Shown piece by piece: positions 34,231 to 42,593 of a DNA stretch of 64,000 nt (positions within the stretch are counted from its first letter, which is position 1; every line of letters starts with the position of its first letter). Source of the stretch: Bradyrhizobium erythrophlei (lineage in GTDB: Bacteria; Pseudomonadota; Alphaproteobacteria; Rhizobiales; Xanthobacteraceae). The translations under genes and the position numbers were made by a program. Where the stretch lies: positions 992,001 through 1,056,000 of the forward strand of contig NZ_LT670817.1 in the NCBI RefSeq assembly GCF_900129425.1. The letters are read 5' to 3'. Below the pieces are notes generated by a model. The model was not told the DNA's origin, made no database searches, and saw only the letters and a list, made by a program, of their open reading frames with translations.

Positions 34231-36414
34231 ATGCTCAGGGCTTCCAAAAAGGCAACGAGCCAGGAATCGCCAGACCATCGGCAACGTTTGAGCGCCTGGG
34301 CACCCAAAACGCAGCGCGCGGCGGCACGCTGGTTGAAAGCCGGTCGAAAAGTCTGGTCTTTGCAAGGCGCGGGGCTAATGACCGCCGCGGCGGCGCTGAT
34401 CAGCATCATCCAAATTCTCGTTGCGGTTCAGGGCAAGCTGGTGATTCTTCCGTTCGAGGTCAGGAGCGATCAAAATACGCCGAGCGATCTGGGAGCGTCG
34501 TTTTCGGCCAGCCTGTCGATCGCTCTGAATGAATACAGGTCGCTATTTCCCTCCTCGGCTCCGAACAGCGCACGGCAGACTGTTACGAGCAAAAACTATC
34601 CCGACCTCGTTCAATCCTTCATGTCGGACCTGCCGTTTGTTGAGATTCCGAGATCTTCACCCTTGAACAAAGGTGCGACGGTCCTCGAGGCAATTAAAAT
34701 CGGGCCGATTTCGATACCGGTCAGTCAGGTCGTGTTCGAGAATCTGGCTTTCTTTCACGACGACACGTTGCGAGGAACGCTTGAGATCTGGGGAAACGAA
34801 CTCGTTGCGAGGATTTCGCTGGGGAACGACGATGCAACGACCACCATTTCTGTTCCGAAAGATCAGGGCTACCGTGCGCTGATAGATCGTATAACCGTGG
34901 AATTGCTTCAAAAGAAGAAGTGGATTTCTCCAATCCCGATGAAGCTGTCAGCTTTGACGTTGTTCAGTGAAGGGCTGCACAATTATTTGAACTTCGACTT
35001 ATATGCAGAAGACAGGTTCATCAGCGCTGCCCGGGAAAAGTACCAAGCCGCGTTGCAGGCGGACCCTGATGCCGATCTGGCCCGTCTCCATCTAGCCGCT
35101 ACGCAGTACATCAGCACCGACCCGGCAATCATCGCAAAGGCGGTAGAGAATTTCTCGCTGCTGGTCGGAGACCGGCATTTCAACCGCGCCGCCAGAATTG
35201 GATATGTCGCTTCTTCTTTGCGATACATTGAGCGCGCGGGCGGGTGCACCGGGTTATACCGGTTTCTGGCTCCGACCCTCCAGGAGGTCCGATCATGGGA
35301 GCAGGACGGGAAACCCCCCGCTGGAATCGAAGAACTGCTGCTTTGGAGTGCAACGTTTCAATTGACCGCTGACTTTCTGCTCCCCGGCAAGCCGTGCGCG
35401 CAATGGATTAAATCGACGTTACGGGAAGACAGCGTCACCAAGCTGTTCGAGAAGGCACAACAGGGCTACGAACAGGCAAAGGCGAAGATCGCGGAACCAA
35501 AGCGATACCCGGATAGCGTAGTTGCACGATATCAATTTTACGTTCTTCTCAGCACCAAATATTTGCTCGATGACATGGTCGATTATTCCCTGCTTTTGAA
35601 AACCCCAAATCTGGAGCTTGCAAACGCCGCGCTGGAACGCGGCAAGGAAATCGAGAAGCAGAAGGACGCGATGCCCGAAGCGCAGCAGCGCTTTTTCGCA
35701 ACCAGCATCGCCGGCTCTGTTGCAGACAGCTATTTGCGGATAGCGAAGATATACGAATCGAACGCATCAGCGGCAGGACCGCTTGTTTCGGCCGCCATCG
35801 ATCAACTACGGCTGGCGGCAGGATCAACCGAACCGCTCACCGCGCAATGGGCTTTGTTCCGGCTGGCTGACCTTGAACTGGGCCGATCGAACGCGCGAAC
35901 GTCAATGGAGTGGTTGACCCGGGCCTATAGCGGTTTGCCGTCGTTTTCCAGCGCCTTCGATGAATCCTATTTTCCGTTTGGCATCCTGGTCGAAAAGCCC
36001 AGCCAGCGCTGCGAGGCCATCACGCTGCTCAAAAAAGGAAGCGCAGCAGGAAGCGTCGCGAGTAAACTGCTTCTTATCGACGCGCTGCGGCGGATGGGCG
36101 ATTTGCCCAACGCATTGGCGACTGCGGACACGCTTCGAACGTCCGTCGATTGGTCGACCAAGTGGATGGGCGGCGCGATCCAGCAAAAGCTCTCGCTGGT
36201 CGAAGCGAAACTGAAGCCGCACAACACAGTTCCTGTCGATATGGAGGCGCTGTGGAAACAATCCGATTCGCTGGGCCCCGAAAACGAGTTTCTGAAATTT
36301 GACGTTTACGAACTGGCGGAAATCATCGGGGATGAAGCGCTCTTGACAAAGCTGAAAGCGAGAATATCGTTTCCGCCATTGCATCAATCTGGAGTTGTCC
36401 AGTCCAATTGTTGA
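34231..36414 (+). CDS. membrane-anchored protein with helical-repeat region, function unknown
   Basis: 727 residues. A basic N-terminus (RLSAWAPKTQRAAARWLKAGRK) precedes one membrane helix (about 48-66, LMTAAAALISIIQILVAV). Just after it comes KLVILPFEVRSDQ, reminiscent of the TolB-like/FlgO 'VLPF' strand, and an alpha/beta region to about 230. Residues 240-700 are mostly helical, with TPR-like stretches (FISAAREKYQAALQADPDAD, ARLHLAATQYI). Ribosome binding is weak. No catalytic motif was recognised. It is bracketed by two copies of a tiny secreted-protein gene, an arrangement that suggests a functional unit. Orientation: the large domain is probably periplasmic (positive-inside rule). Confidence 0.65.
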   Translation: MLRASKKATSQESPDHRQRLSAWAPKTQRAAARWLKAGRKVWSLQGAGLMTAAAALISIIQILVAVQGKLVILPFEVRSDQNTPSDLGASFSASLSIALNEYRSLFPSSAPNSARQTVTSKNYPDLVQSFMSDLPFVEIPRSSPLNKGATVLEAIKIGPISIPVSQVVFENLAFFHDDTLRGTLEIWGNELVARISLGNDDATTTISVPKDQGYRALIDRITVELLQKKKWISPIPMKLSALTLFSEGLHNYLNFDLYAEDRFISAAREKYQAALQADPDADLARLHLAATQYISTDPAIIAKAVENFSLLVGDRHFNRAARIGYVASSLRYIERAGGCTGLYRFLAPTLQEVRSWEQDGKPPAGIEELLLWSATFQLTADFLLPGKPCAQWIKSTLREDSVTKLFEKAQQGYEQAKAKIAEPKRYPDSVVARYQFYVLLSTKYLLDDMVDYSLLLKTPNLELANAALERGKEIEKQKDAMPEAQQRFFATSIAGSVADSYLRIAKIYESNASAAGPLVSAAIDQLRLAAGSTEPLTAQWALFRLADLELGRSNARTSMEWLTRAYSGLPSFSSAFDESYFPFGILVEKPSQRCEAITLLKKGSAAGSVASKLLLIDALRRMGDLPNALATADTLRTSVDWSTKWMGGAIQQKLSLVEAKLKPHNTVPVDMEALWKQSDSLGPENEFLKFDVYELAEIIGDEALLTKLKARISFPPLHQSGVVQSNC

Positions 36415-36434
36415 GGTTGGTTCAGGAGATAGTC

Positions 36435-36569
36435 ATGAGAGCCCTCGTGCGCATTGTCCTTTCAATATTTGTCGCCGCTCTGATCGTTCAAACCGCTGGT
36501 ATTTCCAAATCGTTCGCCGATTGTCCGCCAAACTGTAAGCCGAAAGAAGCTCCGCCCCCGAAGCCATAA
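36435..36569 (+). CDS. tiny secreted DCPPNC protein, copy 2
   Basis: 44 residues, 20 bp after the 727-residue gene, with ribosome binding site AGGAGA 5 bases before ATG. The signal peptide (MRALVRIVLSIFVAALIVQ, then AGISKSFA) is nearly identical to copy 1; the mature part is DCPPNCKPKEAPPPKP, about 16-17 residues. DNA identity between the copies is high over the first 90 bases and drops sharply after the DCPPNC codons. Same strand and tight spacing suggest a transcript of copy 1, large gene and copy 2. Confidence 0.7.
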   Translation: MRALVRIVLSIFVAALIVQTAGISKSFADCPPNCKPKEAPPPKP

Positions 36570-36844
36570 CGCCTGAAGAGCCTCGGGGCCCCGAATTCAT
36601 TTCGCCTGCGCGATATGGTTATTTTGGCGATCGCGCGGGGATTTGTTTCGTCTTCTGTCCTGAAGTCGGCAAGGCTGACCGGACGGATGCTGAATTTTCG
36701 TCTTCAGGCCGCAAATTGTTTTGATGTATCTTGACGCGAACCGGTACGGCCCCGGATTGCGTCGGGGCAGGCTTTGGCTCCAAAACGCTTCACACCCCCT
36801 GGCCCGCCTTGCCGGTGCGGAAGCGACCGCAAACGTTGTTTTCA

Positions 36845-38425
36845 TTACCGCGGCATCCCCCGCAGATTTTGCTTCGCTTCGGGATTGCCGAGCGCCGCCG
36901 CCTTCTCGAACCACTGGCGCGCGGCCCTGACATTGCGGCGAACGCCGTCGCCTTCGTTGTAGATCACCCCGAGGTTGTTCATCGCGGCGGCGTTGCCGAG
37001 CGCCGCGCCTTGTTCGAACAGGTGCCGTGCCTCGCCATAATCGCGGGGTACGCCTTTGCCATAAAGATAGATCAGGCCAAGATTGCCCATGCCTGCAGGC
37101 ACGCCGGCCTTGGTCGCCAATTCGTACAACCGGCGGGCTTCCGCCAGGTCCTTGACCACGCCGTGCCCGGTCTCATAGAGCCAGCCGAGGTCGACCATGG
37201 CGATCGGTTCGCCGGCCGCCACACCCCTCGCGTACCAGCGGCCCGCCTCGACATAATTGGTGGGTACGCCCTCGTTACCCTCGTACACGCTGCCCAGATT
37301 GTTCATCGCCATGCCGTAACCGGCGGCGGCTGCTTGCTCGTAGAGCCGCCGCGCCTCGACATAGTCCTTCCGCGCGGTGGCCACGCGTCCGGCCTCGAAG
37401 GTAAATCTCACCACTTCCGGATAGTGCGCGATCGCGTCGTTGCAGGCTGTGGAGGCCGCGGCGACGTTGATCCTGTCCACTTCCACGCCTGCGAGGTCCG
37501 GCGCATGCCCGGTATCGTAGGGCATCCCGGCCAGCCGGTCGCAGTCGGTGACGAGATCGCGGCGGAGCGGATCGTCCGGCGGCGTGATCCGGGCTTCCTG
37601 AACGGGCGTATCAGGCGGTGCCAGCGCCGGCCAGGCGTCCACCGTCGGCGGCTTGCCGGCGAAATAGAAATTGCCCGCGATCGGCGAGGAGGACACCCAC
37701 GGCAGTTGCTGGCCGCCGGTCGCCTTCTCCACCGCAAGGCCGACTTCGTTGAACGACTTGAACAGGCCGAAGCCGGGCCGCTGCATCGTTTCCGCCAGCG
37801 CGCGCGTATACGGGCTGTGACCGTCGTCGCCATCGAGCGAGACGCTGCGCGGCTGGGTCGCAAACGAAATCAAGGTCCCGATGGGTGCCTGCATCTGCGC
37901 AAGGCCGCCCGTGGTCGAGCGTACGCCGCGGTCCCTGAACGGGTTGTCGCGACAGGCGTCGAGCAAGACCAGGTTGATCCGCGCCCCGGCTTTTTCCATC
38001 TGGCCGAGAATGCTCGCAAGACCGGTCATCTGCGCAAACACATCGCCTTCATCGGCCGGATGGGCGTCGACCGGGACCAGATAGTTGAGGCCGTGCGTCT
38101 CCACGCCGTGGCCGGCATAATAGAACAGCGCGACGTCGGCTCCGGTCAGCGCCGTGCCGAACTTGCGCAGGGCCTCGTCGAAGCCTGCCTTGTCGAGGTC
38201 AAGCTGGGCGCCGCCGCCGACGATGGCAAAGCCGAGCGAGGACAGCGTATCCGCAATCAGCCTGGCATCGGCCGTGGGGTTGGGCAGCGCCGGCACGGTG
38301 CGGTACGCCGAATTGCCGATCACCAGCGCGACGCGTTTTTCCGCATGCGCCGCCGAGCAGCGGCCGGCGCACATCAACAATGCCGCGAGTATCCATCGCG
38401 ACACGATGCCGATCCGGCCGTCCAT
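36845..38425 (-). CDS. secreted caspase-fold (C14) protein with SEL1 repeats
   Basis: 526 residues from ATG 38425; an in-frame start at 38620 adds a leader without coding character. Signal peptide to about residue 28 (ALLMCAGRCSAAHA). Caspase-like domain: KRVALVIGNSAYR, catalytic His106 (LFYYAGHGVETHGLNYLVP) and Cys158 (LVLLDACRDNPF). From about residue 330, four to five SEL1 repeats (AMNNLGSVYEGNEGVPTNYVEA, GNLGLIYLYGKGVPRDYGEA, MNNLGVIYNEGDGVRRNVRA). Metacaspase-like peptidases cleave after Arg/Lys. The SEL1 part should bind partner proteins. Periplasmic or secreted. Convergent with the 727-residue gene cluster. Confidence 0.85.
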   Translation of the reverse strand: MDGRIGIVSRWILAALLMCAGRCSAAHAEKRVALVIGNSAYRTVPALPNPTADARLIADTLSSLGFAIVGGGAQLDLDKAGFDEALRKFGTALTGADVALFYYAGHGVETHGLNYLVPVDAHPADEGDVFAQMTGLASILGQMEKAGARINLVLLDACRDNPFRDRGVRSTTGGLAQMQAPIGTLISFATQPRSVSLDGDDGHSPYTRALAETMQRPGFGLFKSFNEVGLAVEKATGGQQLPWVSSSPIAGNFYFAGKPPTVDAWPALAPPDTPVQEARITPPDDPLRRDLVTDCDRLAGMPYDTGHAPDLAGVEVDRINVAAASTACNDAIAHYPEVVRFTFEAGRVATARKDYVEARRLYEQAAAAGYGMAMNNLGSVYEGNEGVPTNYVEAGRWYARGVAAGEPIAMVDLGWLYETGHGVVKDLAEARRLYELATKAGVPAGMGNLGLIYLYGKGVPRDYGEARHLFEQGAALGNAAAMNNLGVIYNEGDGVRRNVRAARQWFEKAAALGNPEAKQNLRGMPR

Positions 38426-38635
38426 GACAATGCACTCTCCGCGCGCGAGCGAATTCCCGCTGTCTGTTGGTGTCGTAACGGCAGGGATTGGTTCGATCAG
38501 TGAAGGCCGCCGCGGTCCGAAACGATCGGCGAGTGTGGCCATCTTATTCATTTTAGTTGAATGGCTGGATGCAGCGTCACAGATCCAATCTTTCCAGAGG
38601 TCCGGATACCGGGCTACCACACCTATCTTGCATCA

Positions 38636-38664
38636 ATGGTAGAAATTATATATAATTCTACCAT
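38636..38664. promoter_or_regulatory. palindromic operator of vapBC
   Basis: 29-bp inverted repeat: arms ATGGTAGAA and TTCTACCAT around the AT-only core ATTATATATAA. Its right end shares the first two bases of the vapB ATG at 38663. Antitoxins of this type usually repress their own operon by binding such palindromes. The position means that translation could be leaderless or start at the ATG at 38675. Confidence 0.75.
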
Positions 38665-38926
38665 GAGGAAGGCGATGCATCTGAACATCAAAAACGACGA
38701 GGCCCATAAGCTTGCAACCGAGCTTGCCGAACTGACCGGCGAAAGCCTGACCTCGGCCGTCACGCTGGCCTTGCGGGAGCGTCTCGCGCGAGAGCGCCGT
38801 CGCCGTCGAACCGACCGCATCGCGGCCCGATTGATGAAGATTGGTAGCCAGTTTGCTGCGCTCGCCGATACCGGACGCGGCCCGGACGAAATCCTCGGTT
38901 ATGACGACGACGGCTTGCCGACATGA
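38663..38926 (+). CDS. vapB: VapB-type antitoxin (Rv0623-like)
   Basis: 87 residues. The conserved N-terminus MHLNIKNDEAHKLATELAEL and LTSAVTLALRERLARERRRR match the PSK-type antitoxin family: an N-terminal ribbon-helix-helix DNA-binding part and a C-terminal toxin-binding tail (RGPDEILGYDDDGLPT). It neutralises the PIN toxin encoded next, with which it overlaps by ATGA, and should repress the operon through the palindrome upstream. The start is at 38663 or 38675. Confidence 0.88.
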   Translation: MRKAMHLNIKNDEAHKLATELAELTGESLTSAVTLALRERLARERRRRRTDRIAARLMKIGSQFAALADTGRGPDEILGYDDDGLPT

Positions 38927-39324
38927 TCGTGGTCGACAGTTCGGCCGTCATCGCAATCTTTCGCCAGGAGGAGGATGCAGAGGTTTATGCGGAAAGCATC
39001 GCAGCCGATGAAGATCCGGTGATGTCCGCAGCCAACCTGGTGGAGGTATCGGTTGTGTTGCGTGGGTTGAAAAAGACAGTGCCGGAAAAGGCTGAACGAT
39101 GGCTTGACGATTTCATCAAGGCGGCGGGCATCCGGATAGAACCGGTAACGCCAGAGCAGGCGCAGGCGGCGCGTTTGGCACACTTGAGATACGGCAAAGG
39201 TACCGGGCATGGCGCGGCGCTGAACTATGGCGATTGCTTCGCCTATGCACTGGCAAAGGCAATGGACGCGCCGCTGCTGTGCAAGGGGAACGATTTTCCG
39301 TTGACCGACATAGGCATCGCGTAG
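38923..39324 (+). CDS. vapC: VapC-type PIN-domain ribonuclease toxin
   Basis: 133 residues. All acidic residues of the PIN active site are present: Asp5 (MIVVDSSAVIAI), Glu41 (NLVEVSVVL), Asp104 (NYGDCFAYALA) and Asp124 (GNDFPLTDI). It cleaves specific RNAs, commonly tRNA or rRNA, in the cytoplasm. Overlaps vapB by 4 bases. Confidence 0.92.
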   Translation: MIVVDSSAVIAIFRQEEDAEVYAESIAADEDPVMSAANLVEVSVVLRGLKKTVPEKAERWLDDFIKAAGIRIEPVTPEQAQAARLAHLRYGKGTGHGAALNYGDCFAYALAKAMDAPLLCKGNDFPLTDIGIA

Positions 39325-39445
39325 TCGGAGTGTTCGGACGGACCGGCCTTCATCGCGCGCGGGCGATGCGCTATCGTTTACAAAGGCTCCTTCCACCACG
39401 AATGCCGCCCAAGGACGCAATGGAGGACGTGCCATTCGCGCGAGG

Positions 39446-39964
39446 TCAAGTCCGCCCACTCGGGCGCTTCGCCAGAAAGCGATCGATCGAAAGAGGTCCG
39501 GATCCTCCCAAGACGAGGGTCAACAGGCACGCGAGATAAAGAAGATCGGTTTCATAGCCCGGCGGCCCGAACTGTGCGCCGGCTGCCGTTATTGCCTGAA
39601 GCTTGATTGAGCTGAAGCCATAGGGCAGGTGCACGGTGAATATCGCGGTCAAAAGGACGATCGCCATCGGGATGCTGGCTAGCGGCACAAGTGCGCCAAG
39701 TAACACGGCCAATCCGCCCAGGATCTCCACCGTGATCGTGAGCCATCCCAGCAAATGAGGCGCGGGAAGGCCTATCGCCGACAAGATGGCAGGGAACGCA
39801 TCGAAGCCCCGCGCCGCCTTGGCGAAGCCGTGTTCCATGAATCCGTATCCAACGATCAGGCGCAGGGGGATCGGAGCCCAGCGGGCGAGCGACGGCCGGG
39901 TGCTGGGGTAGAGAAGACGGTGCCACGTTCGCGGCCCTTCTTCATGATAACTCATTGATTCCAT
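39446..39964 (-). CDS. DoxX-family membrane protein
   Basis: 172 residues from ATG 39964 (GAGGGA just upstream; ATG 39955 is an alternative). Four membrane helices: RLIVGYGFMEHGFAKAARG, LGWLTITVEILGGLAVLLGAL, ASIPMAIVLLTAIFTVHLPYG, YLACLLTLVLGG. The pattern is typical of DoxX/DoxD. Some relatives act in redox detoxification or sulfur metabolism. It is divergent from gntR with 97 bp between starts and a shared operator, so it may be under the same control. Confidence 0.8.
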   Translation of the reverse strand: MESMSYHEEGPRTWHRLLYPSTRPSLARWAPIPLRLIVGYGFMEHGFAKAARGFDAFPAILSAIGLPAPHLLGWLTITVEILGGLAVLLGALVPLASIPMAIVLLTAIFTVHLPYGFSSIKLQAITAAGAQFGPPGYETDLLYLACLLTLVLGGSGPLSIDRFLAKRPSGRT

Positions 39965-40039
39965 TTCCCTCACTCCGTTTTTATTTTGGAAAACCGTTGC
40001 ATGGCGAGAATTTAACGCGAACTCCATTGACATCAAGAC

Positions 40040-40055
40040 ATCATGACGTCACGAT
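40040..40055. promoter_or_regulatory. candidate GntR operator
   Basis: ATCATGACGTCACGAT: a 16-bp near-perfect palindrome (centre TGACGTCA, one mismatched pair), 6 bp before the gntR start and between gntR and the divergent doxX. The placement fits autorepression. A related half-site GACATCA lies about 10 bp upstream. Confidence 0.55.
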
Positions 40056-40061
40056 GGCGTT

Positions 40062-40808
40062 ATGTCACCTGTACCCCTCTACGAAACGGTCGAGGCCACT
40101 CTGGCGGCCGGCATCGCTAACGGCAGCCTGCCGCCCGAAACCCAGTTGCCGCCCGAAGAAGGTCTGACTGAACGGTTCAAAGTCAGTCGCACCACGGTGC
40201 GGAAGGCGATCCAGAATTTGATCGAGCGTGGCCTCGTCGAAGTGCGACGCGGAAAGGGGACTTTCGTCACCCAGCCGAAGATCACGCAGGAGCTGACCGA
40301 GTTGACCGGTTTCGTCGAGGACATGCAGGCGCTGGGGCGAAGCCCGACCGCCCGCTTGCTCGACAAGCGCATCGTCGCAGCCGACGAAGCCGTCGCCCGC
40401 CAACTTGCATTGGCACCCGGGACGCTGGTGGTCAGACTCCGGCGTGTTCGCCTGGCCGACGGCGTTGCCATGTCGTTCGACGAAACTTATTTGCCGCGCG
40501 ACATAGGTGAGAAGATTGCGGACAACGACCTCGAGGCTGAGCCGGTCTTCGCGCTGCTGGAGGAGAAGTACAACACGCCTCTGGTCGAAGCTGAGTACAA
40601 GCTGGAAGCGACAGCGGCGGACGCTGTCGCTGCAGAGGCGCTTGAAGTGCCGACCGGCAGTCCGATCTTCCTCGTCGAGCGCACGTCCTACACGACAGGC
40701 AATCGGCCCGTCGACTATGAGCGGTTACACTATCGCGGCGATCTGATCCGGTTCGTGACGCGGCTTGCCCGACGCACCAGGACCTCAACCCAAACCAAAG
40801 AAGCCTGA
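40062..40808 (+). CDS. GntR-family regulator with UTRA domain
   Basis: 248 residues. Winged helix: PLYETVEATLAAGIANGSLPPETQLPPEEGLTERFKVSRTTVRKAIQNLIERGLVEVRRGKGTFV. UTRA effector domain from about residue 90 (PTARLLDKRIV ... VVRLRRVRLADGVAMSFDETYLPRDI ... IFLVERTSYTTGNRPVDYERLHYRGD). It probably represses the operon below and perhaps doxX, with an unknown small ligand. One base separates its stop from the transporter start. Confidence 0.88.
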   Translation: MSPVPLYETVEATLAAGIANGSLPPETQLPPEEGLTERFKVSRTTVRKAIQNLIERGLVEVRRGKGTFVTQPKITQELTELTGFVEDMQALGRSPTARLLDKRIVAADEAVARQLALAPGTLVVRLRRVRLADGVAMSFDETYLPRDIGEKIADNDLEAEPVFALLEEKYNTPLVEAEYKLEATAADAVAAEALEVPTGSPIFLVERTSYTTGNRPVDYERLHYRGDLIRFVTRLARRTRTSTQTKEA

Positions 40809-40809
40809 C

Positions 40810-41673
40810 ATGGATGCCGGTTCCGGATCGTGGCTGTTCGTCATGTCCGTCGGCGCGAGCGCGCTGGGCGGGATGCTCGGCATGGCCAGCGGCATCTTCA
40901 TCGTGCCGATCCTTACCCTGTTTGGCGGCGTGGACCTGCGCACTGCCATCGGCGCAAGCATCGTCTCAGTGATCGCCTGCTCCTGCGGCAGCGCGGCATC
41001 CTTCCTTGACGGGGGACTCACCAACGTTCGCCTCGCCATCGTGCTGGAGACCACCACGACGCTCGGGGCTCTCACGGGCGTGTGCTTCGTCGGGTTCGTC
41101 CCGGTGTCCTTCCTTTACGGCCTCTTCGCCGTCGTGTTGCTGGTGTCGGCGCATCAGATGCTCGCCCGGCGCGGCGATCCGGTCGACATCGGCATTGCCG
41201 ACACACCCGGCAATTGGGCGGACACACTTCGACTGCACGCGAGCTATCCCGACCATATGCTCGGCCGCAGCGTCACCTACCGGGTACGACAGCTGCCCCT
41301 GGGAATGTTCCTGATGTACGGCGCCGGTGTTATCTCGGCGCTGCTTGGGATCGGCAGCGGCGTGCTCAAGATCCCCGCGATGGACACCGCCCTCCGCCTG
41401 CCGATCAAGGTGTCCTCGGCAACCTCCAACTTCATGATCGGCGTGACCGCGGCGGCCAGCGCGGGGGCGTACTTCATCCGAGGTTCCATCGTTCCCGCCG
41501 TTGCGGGTCCCGTCGCCTTGGGGTCGGTTCTGGGATCAGTCGTTGGAGCCCGTATCCTGATGCGAATCTCAAATGAAAGAGTCAGAGCCCTGTTTGTTGT
41601 TGTGCTCATAGCCCTTGCGGCGCAGATGCTGCTCTCTGCCTTCCACATCGAGTTGTTCGGAAAGGCCGCATGA
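40810..41673 (+). CDS. TauE/SafE-family anion transporter
   Basis: 287 residues from ATG 40810; the in-frame start at 40765 lies inside gntR. Eight or so membrane segments with TauE/SafE features: ASALGGMLGMASGIFIVPILTLFGG, TAIGASIVSVIACSCGSAASF and a second-half repeat (GVISALLGIGSGVLKIPAMDTALRLPIKVSSATSNFMIGVTAAASAGAY). The family exports sulfite, sulfoacetate or similar sulfur-containing anions. It is in the operon gntR-tauE/safE-DUF1634. The substrate is unknown. Confidence 0.88.
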   Translation: MDAGSGSWLFVMSVGASALGGMLGMASGIFIVPILTLFGGVDLRTAIGASIVSVIACSCGSAASFLDGGLTNVRLAIVLETTTTLGALTGVCFVGFVPVSFLYGLFAVVLLVSAHQMLARRGDPVDIGIADTPGNWADTLRLHASYPDHMLGRSVTYRVRQLPLGMFLMYGAGVISALLGIGSGVLKIPAMDTALRLPIKVSSATSNFMIGVTAAASAGAYFIRGSIVPAVAGPVALGSVLGSVVGARILMRISNERVRALFVVVLIALAAQMLLSAFHIELFGKAA

Positions 41674-42017
41674 TCATGGACGACAAGGCCGTGGACGAAG
41701 CTCGCAGGATGGAGTGGCTCGTTTCGCGGCAGCTCAAATACGGTATCTGGCTTGCGTCGAGCGTGACTGCGCTCGGGATGATCGTTGCCCTGTTTGGCCG
41801 ATCCCTCGTCCCGCATGGGCACACCATGACGCTGGGCACGAGCATCGTCATGAAGGGCATCGCACTGATCATCCTGCTGCCGATCTTGCGTGTTGTCTTG
41901 ATGCTGATCATGTTCTTGCGCGAGCGTGACTATCTCTTTGGGATGATTTCCGGCATCGTGCTCGTAACGATTGGCGTAAGCGTAGTTGCCGGGCTGTACG
42001 CACCGGCGATTCACTGA
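41670..42017 (+). CDS. DUF1634 membrane protein
   Basis: 115 residues with three membrane helices (LKYGIWLASSVTALGMIVALFG, VMKGIALIILLPILRVVLMLIMFL, FGMISGIVLVTIGVSVVAGLY). Its start (ATGATCATGG, overlapping the stop of the transporter gene) shows coupling. DUF1634 proteins often accompany TauE/SafE transporters, probably as an accessory subunit (family knowledge). Confidence 0.82.
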   Translation: MIMDDKAVDEARRMEWLVSRQLKYGIWLASSVTALGMIVALFGRSLVPHGHTMTLGTSIVMKGIALIILLPILRVVLMLIMFLRERDYLFGMISGIVLVTIGVSVVAGLYAPAIH

Positions 42018-42031
42018 GGCCTTGGTGGACG

Positions 42032-42051
42032 CCGGGGAAATCCCGGGTTTT
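42032..42051 (+). terminator. weak rho-independent terminator after the DUF1634 gene
   Basis: CCGGG-GAAAT-CCCGG stem followed by GTTTT, about 15 bp after the stop. The 5-bp stem is short. Confidence 0.5.
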
Positions 42052-42126
42052 CTCGAGCACAGCTTAAGCCGGGCAGCAAAGGGGCCTCTAAGCGGAATGC
42101 CCGATATCTGCAACCGGCGAAACGCG

Positions 42127-42165
42127 GTGGGCCCGCCAGGACTCGAACCTGCAACCAGACCGTGA
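42127..42165 (-). pseudogene. tRNA 3'-end remnant
   Basis: On the minus strand the sequence has a T-arm (GCAGG-TTCGAGT-CCTGG, one mismatch) followed by an acceptor 3' strand CGGGCCC and ACCG in place of ACCA. There is no matching 5' acceptor strand, D-arm or anticodon arm upstream. It therefore looks like a decayed or recombined tRNA gene, as left at integration sites. The interval 42052-42343 holds nothing else I recognise. Confidence 0.5.
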
Positions 42166-42343
42166 GTGACCGCCAGACCACAAGGCGCACTTCGCGCCCG
42201 TCTCTGCATTCAAAACTTCCGTTCCCGGCGGCTGGGCTTGAGCGCGGAAAGCCCGACCATAATTGGGCCCGTCTTCAGGCCCATCAAAACGGCCCTGTCG
42301 ACCAGCACAGTCCTGCGCCGTCGGCGACAGTTGGAGTTTGATC

Positions 42344-42523
42344 ATGCTAAATGACCGAGAGAATATCCTGAGGGCGCTCCGCGAGAAGCCGCTCAAAGTC
42401 TATGAGATCATGAAACGCGCCAATGTCGTGAATGAGGAAGCCTGCCAGTCCCTCCTGTTGAAAATGCGAGGCGAAGGTCTGGTAAAGTTCGATATTCACA
42501 AAGGACGATGGCTCATCGGATAG
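42344..42523 (+). CDS. small winged-helix protein
   Basis: 59 residues from ATG 42344 (GGAG 7 bases upstream). The sequence ENILRALREKPLKVYEIMKR, then EEACQSLLLKMRGEGLVKFD and GRWLIG has the pattern of a minimal winged helix: three helices and a beta-wing. It probably binds DNA. No regulated partner is evident. Confidence 0.6.
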   Translation: MLNDRENILRALREKPLKVYEIMKRANVVNEEACQSLLLKMRGEGLVKFDIHKGRWLIG

Positions 42524-42593
42524 ACCCGGCGAAGAGATGGCGATTACGCCAATCGATTGAACGCTGACAACAACAATGGTCGGAACAGCACCC

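Noticed and set aside
36731..38503. 590-codon plus-strand frame opposite the caspase/SEL1 gene
   Set aside because: The minus-strand frame has signal peptide, catalytic His/Cys and SEL1 repeats; the plus-strand frame has none.
41277..42209. 310-codon minus-strand frame across the TauE/SafE, DUF1634 and tRNA-remnant region
   Set aside because: Its N-terminus is translation of tRNA-like sequence and the rest is antisense to two clear membrane protein genes.
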